A stretch of 64,000 nucleotides of DNA from positions 30,287 through 94,286 of the forward strand of contig NVWA01000026.1 in NCBI GenBank assembly GCA_002746535.1, in the 5' to 3' direction. The position numbers and the translations under genes were made by a program. Position 1 is the first letter of the stretch. Each line of letters starts with the position of its first letter. This DNA comes from Planctomycetota bacterium. GTDB taxonomy: Bacteria; Planctomycetota; GCA-2746535. The notes under the pieces were generated by a model, which made no database searches, was not told the DNA's origin, and worked only from the letters and a program-made list of their open reading frames with translations. Positions 8,722-18,066 of this stretch are shown in pieces.

Positions 8722-10443
8722 ATGAAGTGGTTATCTGTGTTAGTAGCTGGAGTGAGAAATAGATTAGCGGATTGTAAAAAGAAAAATTCATATGATTCCC
8801 TTTTAGAATGTGAAAATCCGCAAATATGTTATGCCCTTTCATTTTTGTACACACATGATAGTAAAAAAAATAATTATTATCAATCAGAAGAAATCCTTAA
8901 TGTTCTGCAAAATTTAATTAGAAAATATATCTCAAAAGGAAGTAATGCTATTTCGGGTTCTCGCCGTCACATGTGTCCATTAATTCAGACATACCATTTA
9001 ATGAAAAATTATTTAGATGACTTTGAGACCGAGTTAAAATTGTTAATCAATGAATTTGCAAAAACATATTTTGGTGAAATAAAAAATAGGGAAAACTTAA
9101 CTATATTTTCAAGTGCAAATATTGGCTATGGAACAAATCATTTAGCAGTTGAATTATCGGGATTATGTGCCTACGCGAAATATTTTGAGTCTGAGGATAT
9201 ATTTGACAATTTGGGTATCGCGGATTTGAAAAATTATTTAAAAAGTTTTTTTGAAAAGTTTATGAATGATATGCACCCAGATGGTTATTGGGCTGAGTGT
9301 GATGGACCTGCAACCGGTTATAATGGATTGACATTATCTGCTTTGCACAAGTCTGCTTATTTTTTGGATGTTATCGATAAATATCGAGATCAATTTGTAG
9401 TTGCGGCTGAATATTATAACTATGCGGTTTTCCCAAATTTAGAAAATAATTTAATCTTAGATGGTAGAATGCTTCAATATAGGGCAGAAGAACGAATATC
9501 AGCTTTTTGCTTTTCGCCTTCATCGCGCTCAATTTATGAAGTTTGTATGGAAGATTTGGAGCGACGAATATCTGACGGTGAAGTTTTTTCTGGTGAAAGC
9601 TTAAATAATTTAACAAATGATTTAGTTTTGGGTGATTTAGAATCTTCCGATTGTTCTGATGGTTTTATAACTGCCAAAGATATGAAGCATCAATTTGGCG
9701 AAAATTTTGGATTTATAAAGAAAAATGGATGGATAATTTCTTGTTGCAATCTTAAATTTATTCCTAGGCCAGAAGGCCATTGGAATTTGGACTATCAGAA
9801 TTTATTTTCAATATACAACGATCATTTTGGTTGCGTTGTAAATGGTGGTCATTCTAAGAATGATCCTGAACTATCTACTTTTAGTAAGCAATTTATGTCA
9901 TTTGATGGCTATCCATTGGAAGAACCTATGTCGAAATTTATCCCTCATAGTGGTCATTTTAATTTTGAAGATAATGGATTAAATTTGTTTCGAGAATATC
10001 GTGGATTTGAAGGGTTGCTCTCTTTTGTAATTAATAATGAAAATGAAATGGAGCTTATAATTCAAGCCAATACGAGGTTAGATGAGTATCCCATTGACTT
10101 TAATTTCATGTTACCATTAAGTTATGGTGAATTTTTAAAAAGTAGTAATCAATCAATTTTATTGGGTGATAAAATTATTAATACAAGTGTTTCCGAAATT
10201 GGCGATACGATATTGTTTGAACCTGAGGAAAACCATAATTTATTTAAAAAATGTGATTCTAAAAGAATGAGAATTAAATTTCCGTCATCAGCAGAATTTT
10301 CTTGGGGTTTTAAGAGATTTGATACTTACAATTTGAAAACGGATAGACATGAAGATATTAAAGATTCTGTTTGTATTTGTAAAATTCCAATTGGTGTTGA
10401 ATCAGAAAAAATCACCTTTAATTTAGATGTTATTGACGGATAA
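8722..10443 (+). CDS. Polysaccharide-lyase-like protein (heparinase II/III-type architecture)
   Basis: This 573-aa protein has an alpha-rich N-terminal half resembling an (alpha/alpha) toroid, including HPDGYWAECDGPATGYNG at about 191-208, similar in style to the DGS/Y segments of heparinase and alginate-lyase families. The C-terminal half is beta-rich and contains FIPHSGHFNFED and FREYRGFEG, like the beta-sandwich domain of those enzymes. No signal peptide is visible, so action on imported oligosaccharide would be expected. AAAAGGAAC precedes the ATG. The substrate cannot be told. The assignment rests on fold-level resemblance and could be wrong about catalysis. Confidence 0.5.
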   Translation: MKWLSVLVAGVRNRLADCKKKNSYDSLLECENPQICYALSFLYTHDSKKNNYYQSEEILNVLQNLIRKYISKGSNAISGSRRHMCPLIQTYHLMKNYLDDFETELKLLINEFAKTYFGEIKNRENLTIFSSANIGYGTNHLAVELSGLCAYAKYFESEDIFDNLGIADLKNYLKSFFEKFMNDMHPDGYWAECDGPATGYNGLTLSALHKSAYFLDVIDKYRDQFVVAAEYYNYAVFPNLENNLILDGRMLQYRAEERISAFCFSPSSRSIYEVCMEDLERRISDGEVFSGESLNNLTNDLVLGDLESSDCSDGFITAKDMKHQFGENFGFIKKNGWIISCCNLKFIPRPEGHWNLDYQNLFSIYNDHFGCVVNGGHSKNDPELSTFSKQFMSFDGYPLEEPMSKFIPHSGHFNFEDNGLNLFREYRGFEGLLSFVINNENEMELIIQANTRLDEYPIDFNFMLPLSYGEFLKSSNQSILLGDKIINTSVSEIGDTILFEPEENHNLFKKCDSKRMRIKFPSSAEFSWGFKRFDTYNLKTDRHEDIKDSVCICKIPIGVESEKITFNLDVIDG

Positions 10444-10455
10444 AAATAATTAATT

Positions 10456-11313
10456 TTATTCAAATACGACTGTTTTATTTTTGAAGACAAGAACTTTTCT
10501 TGATAGATGTTTCCAAATGGCTCTCGATAAAACTAGTTTTTCTATATTTTTTCCTTTTCGAATAAGACTTTGAATATTGTCATTGTGAGAGACATAGCTA
10601 ATATCATGATCTATGATGGGGCCACCGTCGAGTTCTTCTGAGACGTAATGACTTGTTGCTCCAATGATTTTTACACCTCGTTCAAAAGCCGAATGATATG
10701 GTTTTGCACCTGGAAATGCTGGCAAAAAAGAATGGTGAATATTGATAATATTATTTGGATATTGCGTTGTAAAATCTTTTGACAATATCTGCATATATCT
10801 TGCAAGTACGATAAAATCAATTTGGTGGGATTTTAATAATTGTAACTGTAGATTTTCTTGTTCTTTTTTATTGTCGTTATTAATTTCAAAGTGGTGGAAT
10901 GGAATGTTTAAAGATTCTGTAAACCCTTTTAAAGTTAAGTGATTACTGATCACTAATGGGATATCAACTTTCCAAGAGTTTGATTGATATTCAGACATTA
11001 CCTCATAAAAGCAATGTTGGTGCTGAGATACAAATAATGCCATTTTTGGAGTTGATGAAGAATAAAATATTTTCCAATCCATTTGATAGGATTCAGCAAT
11101 ATTTACTTGGAAAGTTTCATCAAATTTTTCTTTTGAAATTTGAAAATTTTCTAATTCCCATTCAACTCTCATAAAAAACATGTTAATTGAATTATCAACG
11201 TGCTGCTCAAGATCAATAATATTGCCATCATTATTAAAAATAAAATTTGTAATAGCATTAATTATCCCTTTTTGATCAGGGCAAGTAATTAATAAGATGG
11301 CAGAGTTTTGCAT
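10456..11313 (-). CDS. purU: Formyltetrahydrofolate deformylase
   Basis: This 285-aa protein has an N-terminal ACT domain (ITCPDQKGIINAITNFI, residues about 8-85) and a C-terminal formyltransferase-fold hydrolase domain. The catalytic region reads INIHHSFLPAFPGAKPYHSA, then GATSHYVSEELDGGPII, with the conserved His and Asp of PurU. It hydrolyses 10-formyl-THF to formate and THF in the cytoplasm, supplying formate for purine synthesis and balancing one-carbon pools. Its start lies 12 nt after the stop of the giant glycosyltransferase gene, with TAGGAAA upstream, so it is probably the last gene of that operon. That is an unexpected partner for a folate enzyme. Confidence 0.93.
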   Translation of the reverse strand: MQNSAILLITCPDQKGIINAITNFIFNNDGNIIDLEQHVDNSINMFFMRVEWELENFQISKEKFDETFQVNIAESYQMDWKIFYSSSTPKMALFVSQHQHCFYEVMSEYQSNSWKVDIPLVISNHLTLKGFTESLNIPFHHFEINNDNKKEQENLQLQLLKSHQIDFIVLARYMQILSKDFTTQYPNNIINIHHSFLPAFPGAKPYHSAFERGVKIIGATSHYVSEELDGGPIIDHDISYVSHNDNIQSLIRKGKNIEKLVLSRAIWKHLSRKVLVFKNKTVVFE

Positions 11314-11325
11314 AACTACTTTTTC

Positions 11326-14300
11326 CTAATAACCCATAACAACATTTGAAACCCCTCTAGGTTGTGGAGGTAATGCGTATATGTTTTTTTCATAGTCAAT
11401 ATTATAAGGGCTAATATTTAAGGTCTTCCCGTCAACTACTAGTGTACTGCTACCGCCTGGATCAAATCCCATGGCAGATTGCATACCAAGCTCTTGTAAT
11501 ATATTAGCCATGTCTATATGAGTAGCACCTGTTGATTCTCTAATTCTTCCGTTAATAGTCAGAACACTTAAATCTCCTTTTTTATCTAATCCAATGGCTA
11601 TTTTTGGGCCACGCATATCTAGATAATCTAATCGAGCAGCTTGAGTGTTAATTGAGTTATTTGTATTCCATCCTTCGACTTCCATGTCGATTGCCATTTT
11701 ATTTTTATTTAATAATAGTGGGCCAGCTTCAACAGCATGCAGAATATTTTCATATCCATTTAAATTTATTTTTAATATTAATTTGTTTTTCCAGATATTC
11801 GTATATTGGTTCTCAGGAATTAATAAAGTTAATCCTACCGGAATTATTTTAATTAGATTATTTCCAGGTTTTATAATCTCTTTGACTGTATTTCCTGATA
11901 ACCGAATAACATAATGTGATTTATTATTAAATTCATTCTTACTGCTTTGTAAATCGAAGTATCCAAATTTATTTTTTACAGGAGACTTGTTGTATTGGCT
12001 AGCATCAAATTCAAATGAATTAGTTTTAATTTTGATCTTAAATCCTCTTGAGCAATTGACTCTTTCAATTTTAAGAGTTCCATCTTTATGGACTAAAAAA
12101 GCTGGTTTATTAAACAATGGAGGTGATGAGATTTTCCCATCACTAATAATTAATCCTAGAGGGGATCCTATATAAGATTCGGGTAGACCTAGTTTACCTA
12201 CTAATTCGGGATTTAAGATGTACCCTCCATTCCAAGCAATCGAAACTTTTTTATTGGATGATTTTTCAAAATTAGCAACAAATTTTAAAACAGTTTTTGT
12301 GCCTTTGCTGGATGATTGGGTCACAAATTGCATTTTATTTTTATTGCTGATTACTTTTGCAAGATTACCAGCCCACGGTAATCCATCTGAATATATACCA
12401 TTAATAGCTTTGTCTTCTATTTTACTTTTGCTTGATTTGCTTGAAGATAATAAGCGATCTATAATAACTTCTATAGGGCTACCCATAGTTTGGGCATCTT
12501 TTAAAATTTCATCTAAGACCTTTTGTTTCCCTATTTTTTTGCAAAGTGATTTGAATTTTTTGCTTTTTAATAAATCACTTAATTGCTTCCCAGTTTGAAC
12601 AGGAGTTGGGTAAGCAAGAGTAAATCGTACTCCGGCGGGTACCCATTGTATAAATCCAGCTCCTTTTGTGATGCCAAATATATTTGCAGACACAGGGTGC
12701 GAAACTTTTCCAATATGGTATCTGTTAATATCGATGATATCTGTCATCAGTGCCGATTTTTCACCTATTGTTATGATGAATCCATTTTGATTTTTAATAT
12801 CTTCTAATACTTTGATTGCTTTTTTACCCAATTGGTAAAAATGGATGCCTGCTGAAACTTGATCCGTTTGAATAATTTGACAAAGATCATGTTTATAGAT
12901 TAATTTTAGTTCAGAATTTGTGCAATTTTTAATGTATTGTTTTAATCCTAAAGCCGTTACTGAATCACCGCGCGGGAGTTTTTGTTTGAATAAATATACA
13001 GGACATATAGATTTAGATTTCTTAAGATGTTTCTCTGTGAGTTCTACCTCTATATCTATGCCAAGGCGAGATTTAATACTAAATATTATTAGAGTTTCCA
13101 TTTCTAATCGAATTGCTCTTTTTAAAAAGATAGCTACAGGTATATTTTCTTGTAATGAATTTTTAAGGTCTTCTCGATGATCTATTTCTAGAGTTGTTGA
13201 TTCTGTAATTCGAGATACTGAAATATCCCAATCTATAAAATGGTGCCTAGCGATACCTGAAAATGTAGCTCCTTGTGGATTAAAAAATTTAATAAATAAT
13301 AAATTTATTATTCCGGTTGCTTCTTGAGGTGTAAACTGCCTAAGGGGGTAGTTTTTTTTGTTTCTGTGGCGATAGGCTAAGGTATGATCAATCCTCAATT
13401 CAATTTCACCTTCTACGTAATGAAATAGATTGTCTACACTATTATAGAATGAGTTCATCTTTTTAAGATTAGTAACATCCTTCTTCTCGAGGCTTTCAAC
13501 TAAGTGGTTTGCAAATTCAAATAAATATCCTCGAATTTGTTGCTCTTCAGTTCTGAAAAAACTGGGGTCTATTAAAGATTTTAAATAAAACATGAATGAC
13601 ATCTGACCAAATCCAGGAAGGTATTGTCTATTTTTTGTATTCATAATTTGTTTTGTTAATGGTTTATTCTTATTAATTAATTGGTTGTAGTCTTTGATTG
13701 CTTCTATGCCATTATTTAAATTACTCTTATTTGACTGTAATTGTAGGTGAAGCTGTTTTATGATTCCAAAAAGATTATTTTTAAGTTTTTCCAGGCTAAA
13801 TCTATTTTGGATTATGACCTGATTACTTTTAGCAGAACGATTAAATTTTTGTGGGTATATAAGATGATTTTTGATATCTTCCAAAAAATGTTTTTCAAAA
13901 ACATCATTTTGGAATTCTGTAACTTTTAATCGATCTTTTTCCTCAAGGTGTTCGCCAATTACTTCGGCGAAAACTTTTTCGGGATAATATCTTCTTGTTG
14001 CAATGGGAACACCACTGGCTGCAGCTTCAATGATGGGGAGTCCTCGTCCTTCAGTCTCGCTTGGTAGCATTACCAATGATGCAATTTGGTAAACTTCTGC
14101 CATATTTACTGGGTGATTGTATTTTTTAAGGAAATGTGGCTTGTCGAATTCACTAAATAAAAAGGCCACAAAAAATCTATTCTTGATTTTGATTGGTAAA
14201 GATTTTAAAAATTTATTAAAATGCTCTAATATTTCTTCTAAATAGTTTTCATGACCAACGGCAATGGGTCCTGTTATTAATAATGTAATTTTTTGTCTCG

Positions 14301-15468
14301 GATTGTTTTCTAAATAATTTTTAAATTCATCATCTTTTAACAAGTCTTTAATGATGTCAAAATTTACAGTTATTTTTTTTCTTGCAATAATTCTAGTAGG
14401 TTGGAGTAAAATGAAATTGTTTTTACTAAAATCTATTTTTTTTTGTTCGCGAAAACTTAATAACATTGGTTTTAAAGTTACGTTTTTTATTTTCTTTTTC
14501 TTGAGAAATTCTACGACTGAAATGGTCTTTAATTCTTTTTTATATTGTGATAAAATATCTGTCAATTGACTTAAAATTTCAAGTTCTCTGAATCGGTTGA
14601 TGCGTTTGAATTTAGTAACATCAATAGCAGTATCGATTTCACATATGTTGGCAGGGTTGTGCCCAAAATGATGTTGAAGCTTGATGGACTGAGTTTTATT
14701 AATATTTGTGGAAATCCAGTGTCTAGATTCCCATGGGTATATCATTTCTATGATTGAAAAGACTTCACCTAAATGACTATTGCAAAAAAATAAATCTCTA
14801 GGACCCGGTTTTGTGTTTTCAGAAATTCTATTTATCTTGCTAGCACCACCTTCCCAATAAAAATCATGATTATTGTTGATTACGGGAATGCCTGTAAGTT
14901 GTGATATGATGACAATTGCGAGGGCTAAAGAAACTTGTCCTGGGTTTGAGTGAGTATTTACAGTAAAGAGACATTGGATATTTTTTTCTTCTATGTATTT
15001 TGATAATTTTTTAATGATCGTTAGGGTTTCTTTCCAAAATTCATCGATCAATTGATTGTATTCTATGCTGCCTCTTTCAAGTTTAATTTTAAAAAAGAAC
15101 TCAAACAGCGGCCATTCATCAAAAGGTTTTAATTCAGGAATTACCTTATGTTTTGCAAAAGTTGGAATTAAATTGATAGCTTTATCTTGAATTTCGCCAC
15201 CGATGTAATGTATGTTTGCTTTTGGAGATAACTGTTTTAATGATTTCGCATATTTTTCGATTTCCATTGTTACTCCATCAACGGAGTAATTAAAAGTTAT
15301 AAATGCGATTCCTTTTGAGAGATGATTAACAAAAGAATTTAAATTACCTTTATAGGAAGAAATAGGAATCGAAGCATCTTCTTTGATTTGATCCAAAAAT
15401 AGGCCAAGGTCAAACCAAGTTTTAATATTTTCTTTTTCTAATAAGCTAATTAATTCTTTAGTCTTCAT
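11326..15468 (-). CDS. Giant glycosyltransferase fused to a phosphodiester glycosidase (NAGPA)-like domain
   Basis: This 1380-aa protein has no signal peptide and appears cytoplasmic. Residues about 1-600 are a GT4/GT-B glycosyltransferase. They share a HDFYWEGG motif with the neighbouring glycosyltransferase (HDFHWERG) and contain the donor-site acidic motif LPSETEGRGLPIIEAAASG. Residues about 610-1000 are of unknown fold. Residues about 1030-1380 resemble the NAGPA/DUF2233 phosphodiester glycosidase fold: SIAWNGGY near the start, KIAIGLDKKGDLSVLTINGR, MANILQELG, GFDPGGSSTLVVDG and a final RGVSNVVM. That fold normally removes a sugar from a phosphodiester and is usually extracytoplasmic, so a cytoplasmic fusion to a transferase is unusual. 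The gene starts 30 nt after the upstream glycosyltransferase gene. Confidence 0.75.
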   Translation of the reverse strand: MKTKELISLLEKENIKTWFDLGLFLDQIKEDASIPISSYKGNLNSFVNHLSKGIAFITFNYSVDGVTMEIEKYAKSLKQLSPKANIHYIGGEIQDKAINLIPTFAKHKVIPELKPFDEWPLFEFFFKIKLERGSIEYNQLIDEFWKETLTIIKKLSKYIEEKNIQCLFTVNTHSNPGQVSLALAIVIISQLTGIPVINNNHDFYWEGGASKINRISENTKPGPRDLFFCNSHLGEVFSIIEMIYPWESRHWISTNINKTQSIKLQHHFGHNPANICEIDTAIDVTKFKRINRFRELEILSQLTDILSQYKKELKTISVVEFLKKKKIKNVTLKPMLLSFREQKKIDFSKNNFILLQPTRIIARKKITVNFDIIKDLLKDDEFKNYLENNPRQKITLLITGPIAVGHENYLEEILEHFNKFLKSLPIKIKNRFFVAFLFSEFDKPHFLKKYNHPVNMAEVYQIASLVMLPSETEGRGLPIIEAAASGVPIATRRYYPEKVFAEVIGEHLEEKDRLKVTEFQNDVFEKHFLEDIKNHLIYPQKFNRSAKSNQVIIQNRFSLEKLKNNLFGIIKQLHLQLQSNKSNLNNGIEAIKDYNQLINKNKPLTKQIMNTKNRQYLPGFGQMSFMFYLKSLIDPSFFRTEEQQIRGYLFEFANHLVESLEKKDVTNLKKMNSFYNSVDNLFHYVEGEIELRIDHTLAYRHRNKKNYPLRQFTPQEATGIINLLFIKFFNPQGATFSGIARHHFIDWDISVSRITESTTLEIDHREDLKNSLQENIPVAIFLKRAIRLEMETLIIFSIKSRLGIDIEVELTEKHLKKSKSICPVYLFKQKLPRGDSVTALGLKQYIKNCTNSELKLIYKHDLCQIIQTDQVSAGIHFYQLGKKAIKVLEDIKNQNGFIITIGEKSALMTDIIDINRYHIGKVSHPVSANIFGITKGAGFIQWVPAGVRFTLAYPTPVQTGKQLSDLLKSKKFKSLCKKIGKQKVLDEILKDAQTMGSPIEVIIDRLLSSSKSSKSKIEDKAINGIYSDGLPWAGNLAKVISNKNKMQFVTQSSSKGTKTVLKFVANFEKSSNKKVSIAWNGGYILNPELVGKLGLPESYIGSPLGLIISDGKISSPPLFNKPAFLVHKDGTLKIERVNCSRGFKIKIKTNSFEFDASQYNKSPVKNKFGYFDLQSSKNEFNNKSHYVIRLSGNTVKEIIKPGNNLIKIIPVGLTLLIPENQYTNIWKNKLILKINLNGYENILHAVEAGPLLLNKNKMAIDMEVEGWNTNNSINTQAARLDYLDMRGPKIAIGLDKKGDLSVLTINGRIRESTGATHIDMANILQELGMQSAMGFDPGGSSTLVVDGKTLNISPYNIDYEKNIYALPPQPRGVSNVVMGY

Positions 15469-15498
15469 GGCATCTTCTCTTTAAAAATTATTGGTCGA

Positions 15499-16773
15499 TT
15501 AAAAAGTAAACAGTTCTTCCAAAAGATCAGATAAAACTTCATAAGAGAAATGCTTTTTGCCTAATTCAAAATTAAAGTCGGCGATTTCTTTTTGAGCTTT
15601 TTCATCATGAATAATTTTATCAATGTCTGTAACGGCTTGATCAGTTAAATTACTATCATCGATTTGAACTGTTTTAAATCCTTTTGATCCTATATCAGGC
15701 CAGTAGACTGGAATGTAATTATTTACAAAAATGGGTTTTTTCGCTAGTATACATTCAACAAATGCATTTCCAAAACCTTCATAAGTACTAAAGTAGGTGC
15801 AGGCGGTTGTGTGGGCATATGCATCTTCTAAAGAATATATTCTTGAACCATTGTAGGCTGTATCTCTTTGACTTAAAATCTTTTTGTAGGCAAAAATAAC
15901 TCTGTCTTCAAGGCCTTTTTCTCTAGTATAATCTAGAAGCTCTTTGTAATAGCCTTTTCTTTCATCATCAGCCGCACTACCTGTTATTACCAGTTTAACT
16001 TTTTTATCATCTAGACGATGAATTAATTCTAGAGCGGTTTCAATTCCTTTTCTTTTTACAATTCTGGTGATTTGAGAAAGAGCAATCTCGTCATCTTTTA
16101 TTCCCAATTCGGCTAACATAGTTTTATTGTAGTCATCTTTTTCTGCATAAGGTTTATTGAAATCCATGACATTGGGTACTAATGTAGGGTTAATGCCAAA
16201 TTTATCTTTGAATAAATTTTGATTATATGTGTTGATAACTGCGTGACGAACATCTGGTAGTTGAAGTGGAAATGTTTCATTTATTAATTTCGTGATTTCT
16301 TCATGAGGTGAAGAATAGCGGTCACCTCTTTCCCAATGAAAGTCATGATCGTGGGTTACTATTTTAATCCCTGTGTTTTCAACGGCTTTTTTGATTCCTA
16401 ATCCCATACTCAAATGGCAGGGAAGGGCCGAAGCATTTTCGGACAATAGTACTTGAATTTGATTTTTTAGAATCCATTTGAAAATTTTTAGAGCGATTCT
16501 GTCTGAAGTCTCTTCTAAGTGTGCCATTAATTCACCTGGGTCTTCGTTTGGGTAAAAGAAGGCTCGGTTTTGTTCCCACTCACATTCAGGAGAAAAGAAA
16601 GAAAGAGGGCGGAATAGGGTTTCCTGTTCCTCAGGTATGACGTGCTCTTTAAATCTTCCTGATAAAAGAAAGATTTTATGCCCCATATTTTTAAGGACAT
16701 GAATCCATTTTTCAGTTTCTAATGCAACACCATCTACATCCCCAATCCTGCCTATTATTATTCCAATGTTCAT
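15499..16773 (-). CDS. GT4-family glycosyltransferase
   Basis: This 424-aa cytoplasmic GT-B glycosyltransferase starts with MNIGIIIGRIGDVDGVALE, the first Rossmann strand and acceptor loop. It has THDHDFHWERGDRY around residue 139, a C-terminal domain with LSQITRIVKRKGIETAL, and the donor-binding acidic region TYFSTYEGFGNAFVEC. It transfers a sugar from a nucleotide-sugar donor; donor and acceptor cannot be told. AAAAGGAA precedes the ATG, and a TATAAT-like -10 is visible on the minus strand at 16829-16834. It leads an apparent three-gene operon with the larger glycosyltransferase (paralogous N-terminal half) and purU. Confidence 0.87.
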   Translation of the reverse strand: MNIGIIIGRIGDVDGVALETEKWIHVLKNMGHKIFLLSGRFKEHVIPEEQETLFRPLSFFSPECEWEQNRAFFYPNEDPGELMAHLEETSDRIALKIFKWILKNQIQVLLSENASALPCHLSMGLGIKKAVENTGIKIVTHDHDFHWERGDRYSSPHEEITKLINETFPLQLPDVRHAVINTYNQNLFKDKFGINPTLVPNVMDFNKPYAEKDDYNKTMLAELGIKDDEIALSQITRIVKRKGIETALELIHRLDDKKVKLVITGSAADDERKGYYKELLDYTREKGLEDRVIFAYKKILSQRDTAYNGSRIYSLEDAYAHTTACTYFSTYEGFGNAFVECILAKKPIFVNNYIPVYWPDIGSKGFKTVQIDDSNLTDQAVTDIDKIIHDEKAQKEIADFNFELGKKHFSYEVLSDLLEELFTF

Positions 16774-17011
16774 TTATATTCCTTTTAATGTGAGGTAATA
16801 AATTTAACAAATATTTAATTGACGAGGCATTATACTATAAGATTGCCTTGGCGATAAGATTAAAAATCACTTGAATATCTTTATAGATCTCAAGATATAA
16901 TTAATAATTCGTAAAGATCTTAATGCAATAGTGCTTTGTTTAAGGAGATTTAATTGGGAACTTTATTGATTATTTTGTAGGACTGAATTTTGTTTATATG
17001 GGAAAAGGAAG

Positions 17012-17037
17012 AAGCCCTTGATGAAATACAAGGGCTT
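17012..17037 (-). terminator. Intrinsic terminator of rplM-rpsI
   Basis: A perfect 9-bp stem (AAGCCCTTG paired with CAAGGGCTT) with an 8-nt loop lies 20 nt past the rpsI stop. On the minus strand it is followed by a T-rich run (CTTCCTTTTCC). Confidence 0.8.
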
Positions 17038-17056
17038 AAGAATATTGCTAAAAAGC

Positions 17057-17458
17057 TTAACGTTTTGAGAATTGAGTTGCTCTTCGAGCACCATGTAAAC
17101 CGTACTTTTTTCTTTCTTTCATTCTAGAGTCACGTGTGAGGTAACCGAATTCTTTTAGTTTTCCTAAAAGAGTTTCATCATTTTTTAATAAAGAACGACT
17201 AATACCTAAAACTATTGCACCAACTTGACCAGTATATCCACCACCTCTGACAGTAACAACTATGTCAAACTTTTTTAGATTATCGGTAGATTTCAAAGGT
17301 GCTAAAACATTTTTTCTGTATTCTTCTGTTGGAAGATATTTGTCTTTTTCAAGACCATTAATGACAAAACTGCCACTTCCTGGTCTCATGTGAACTCTTG
17401 CCACAGATGTTTTTCTTCTTCCAAGGCCTGTAATGTAGGTGATTTTTTTATCTGCCAA
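17057..17458 (-). CDS. rpsI: 30S ribosomal protein S9
   Basis: This 133-aa protein has the S9 pattern: GLGRRKTSVARVHMRPGSG at the N-terminus, VRGGGYTGQVGA in the middle and the conserved basic tail ending RATQFSKR, which reaches the ribosomal P site. Length is normal. The start codon is TTG, not ATG, with GGAGTTACCA giving a good ribosome site directly upstream. It follows rplM by 9 nt in the standard L13-S9 order. Confidence 0.97.
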   Translation of the reverse strand: MADKKITYITGLGRRKTSVARVHMRPGSGSFVINGLEKDKYLPTEEYRKNVLAPLKSTDNLKKFDIVVTVRGGGYTGQVGAIVLGISRSLLKNDETLLGKLKEFGYLTRDSRMKERKKYGLHGARRATQFSKR

Positions 17459-17467
17459 TGGTAACTC

Positions 17468-17908
17468 CTATCCTGTTACTTTAATTGTTTTTGGTGATTG
17501 AGCTGCATGAGGGTGATCTGTACCCGTATAAACTTTTAATTTTGTTAAAAACTTTCTTCCTAAAATACCTTTTGGAAGCATTCTTTGAACAGCCAATTCA
17601 AGTATCTTATGCGGGTGTTTTTCCATCATATTTTTGAATGTAGGTTGTTTATGTCCGTCAATATAACCACTATAAAAGTTGTAATGCATTTTTTCAGCTT
17701 TATTTCCACTAACTTTTACTTTTTTAGCATTTGTGACTACAACGAAATCTCCGTTATCTACATTTGGAGTATATGTTGGTTTGTTTTTTCCTTGAAGCAT
17801 TAAAGCAATTCTTGTGGCAACGCGACCAAGTGTTAGATTCTCAACATCAATGTGATACCACTCGTTTTTGCAATCTTCTTTTTTAATATATTTAGTGTCT
17901 TTATTCAT
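17468..17908 (-). CDS. rplM: 50S ribosomal protein L13
   Basis: This 146-aa protein is the usual length for L13 and carries LGRVATRIALMLQGKNKPTY, the GDFVVVTNAKKVKVSGNK segment and AVQRMLPKGILGRKFLTKLKVY-type motifs. It is an early-assembly protein of the large subunit. It leads the L13-S9 operon, driven by a strong promoter at 17969-17996. A small hairpin in the leader may be regulatory. Confidence 0.97.
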   Translation of the reverse strand: MNKDTKYIKKEDCKNEWYHIDVENLTLGRVATRIALMLQGKNKPTYTPNVDNGDFVVVTNAKKVKVSGNKAEKMHYNFYSGYIDGHKQPTFKNMMEKHPHKILELAVQRMLPKGILGRKFLTKLKVYTGTDHPHAAQSPKTIKVTG

Positions 17909-17937
17909 AATATTTGCATCATCAAAATTAATTTTCT

Positions 17938-17955
17938 ATGGCTCAAAATGGCCAT
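17938..17955 (-). promoter_or_regulatory. Small hairpin in the rplM leader
   Basis: A 5-bp inverted repeat (ATGGC/GCCAT, 8-nt loop) lies in the transcribed leader about 30 nt before the rplM ATG. L13-S9 operons in other phyla carry autoregulatory leaders. This hairpin is short and its role is unproven. Confidence 0.25.
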
Positions 17956-17968
17956 TTAAGGGACGAGA

Positions 17969-17996
17969 ATCTTATAGAATTCGTACTTTTTGTCAA
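17969..17996 (-). promoter_or_regulatory. Sigma-70-type promoter of rplM-rpsI
   Basis: On the minus strand, a perfect -35 TTGACA is followed after 16 nt by TAAGAT as -10. Transcription should start near 17962, giving a leader of about 55 nt before rplM. Confidence 0.75.
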
Positions 17997-18066
17997 GAGG
18001 TATGTAAGCAAAAATGGCGTGGCAGGCACACCTTATATGTTTTGTGAGAATAAGGCTAATATTCGG

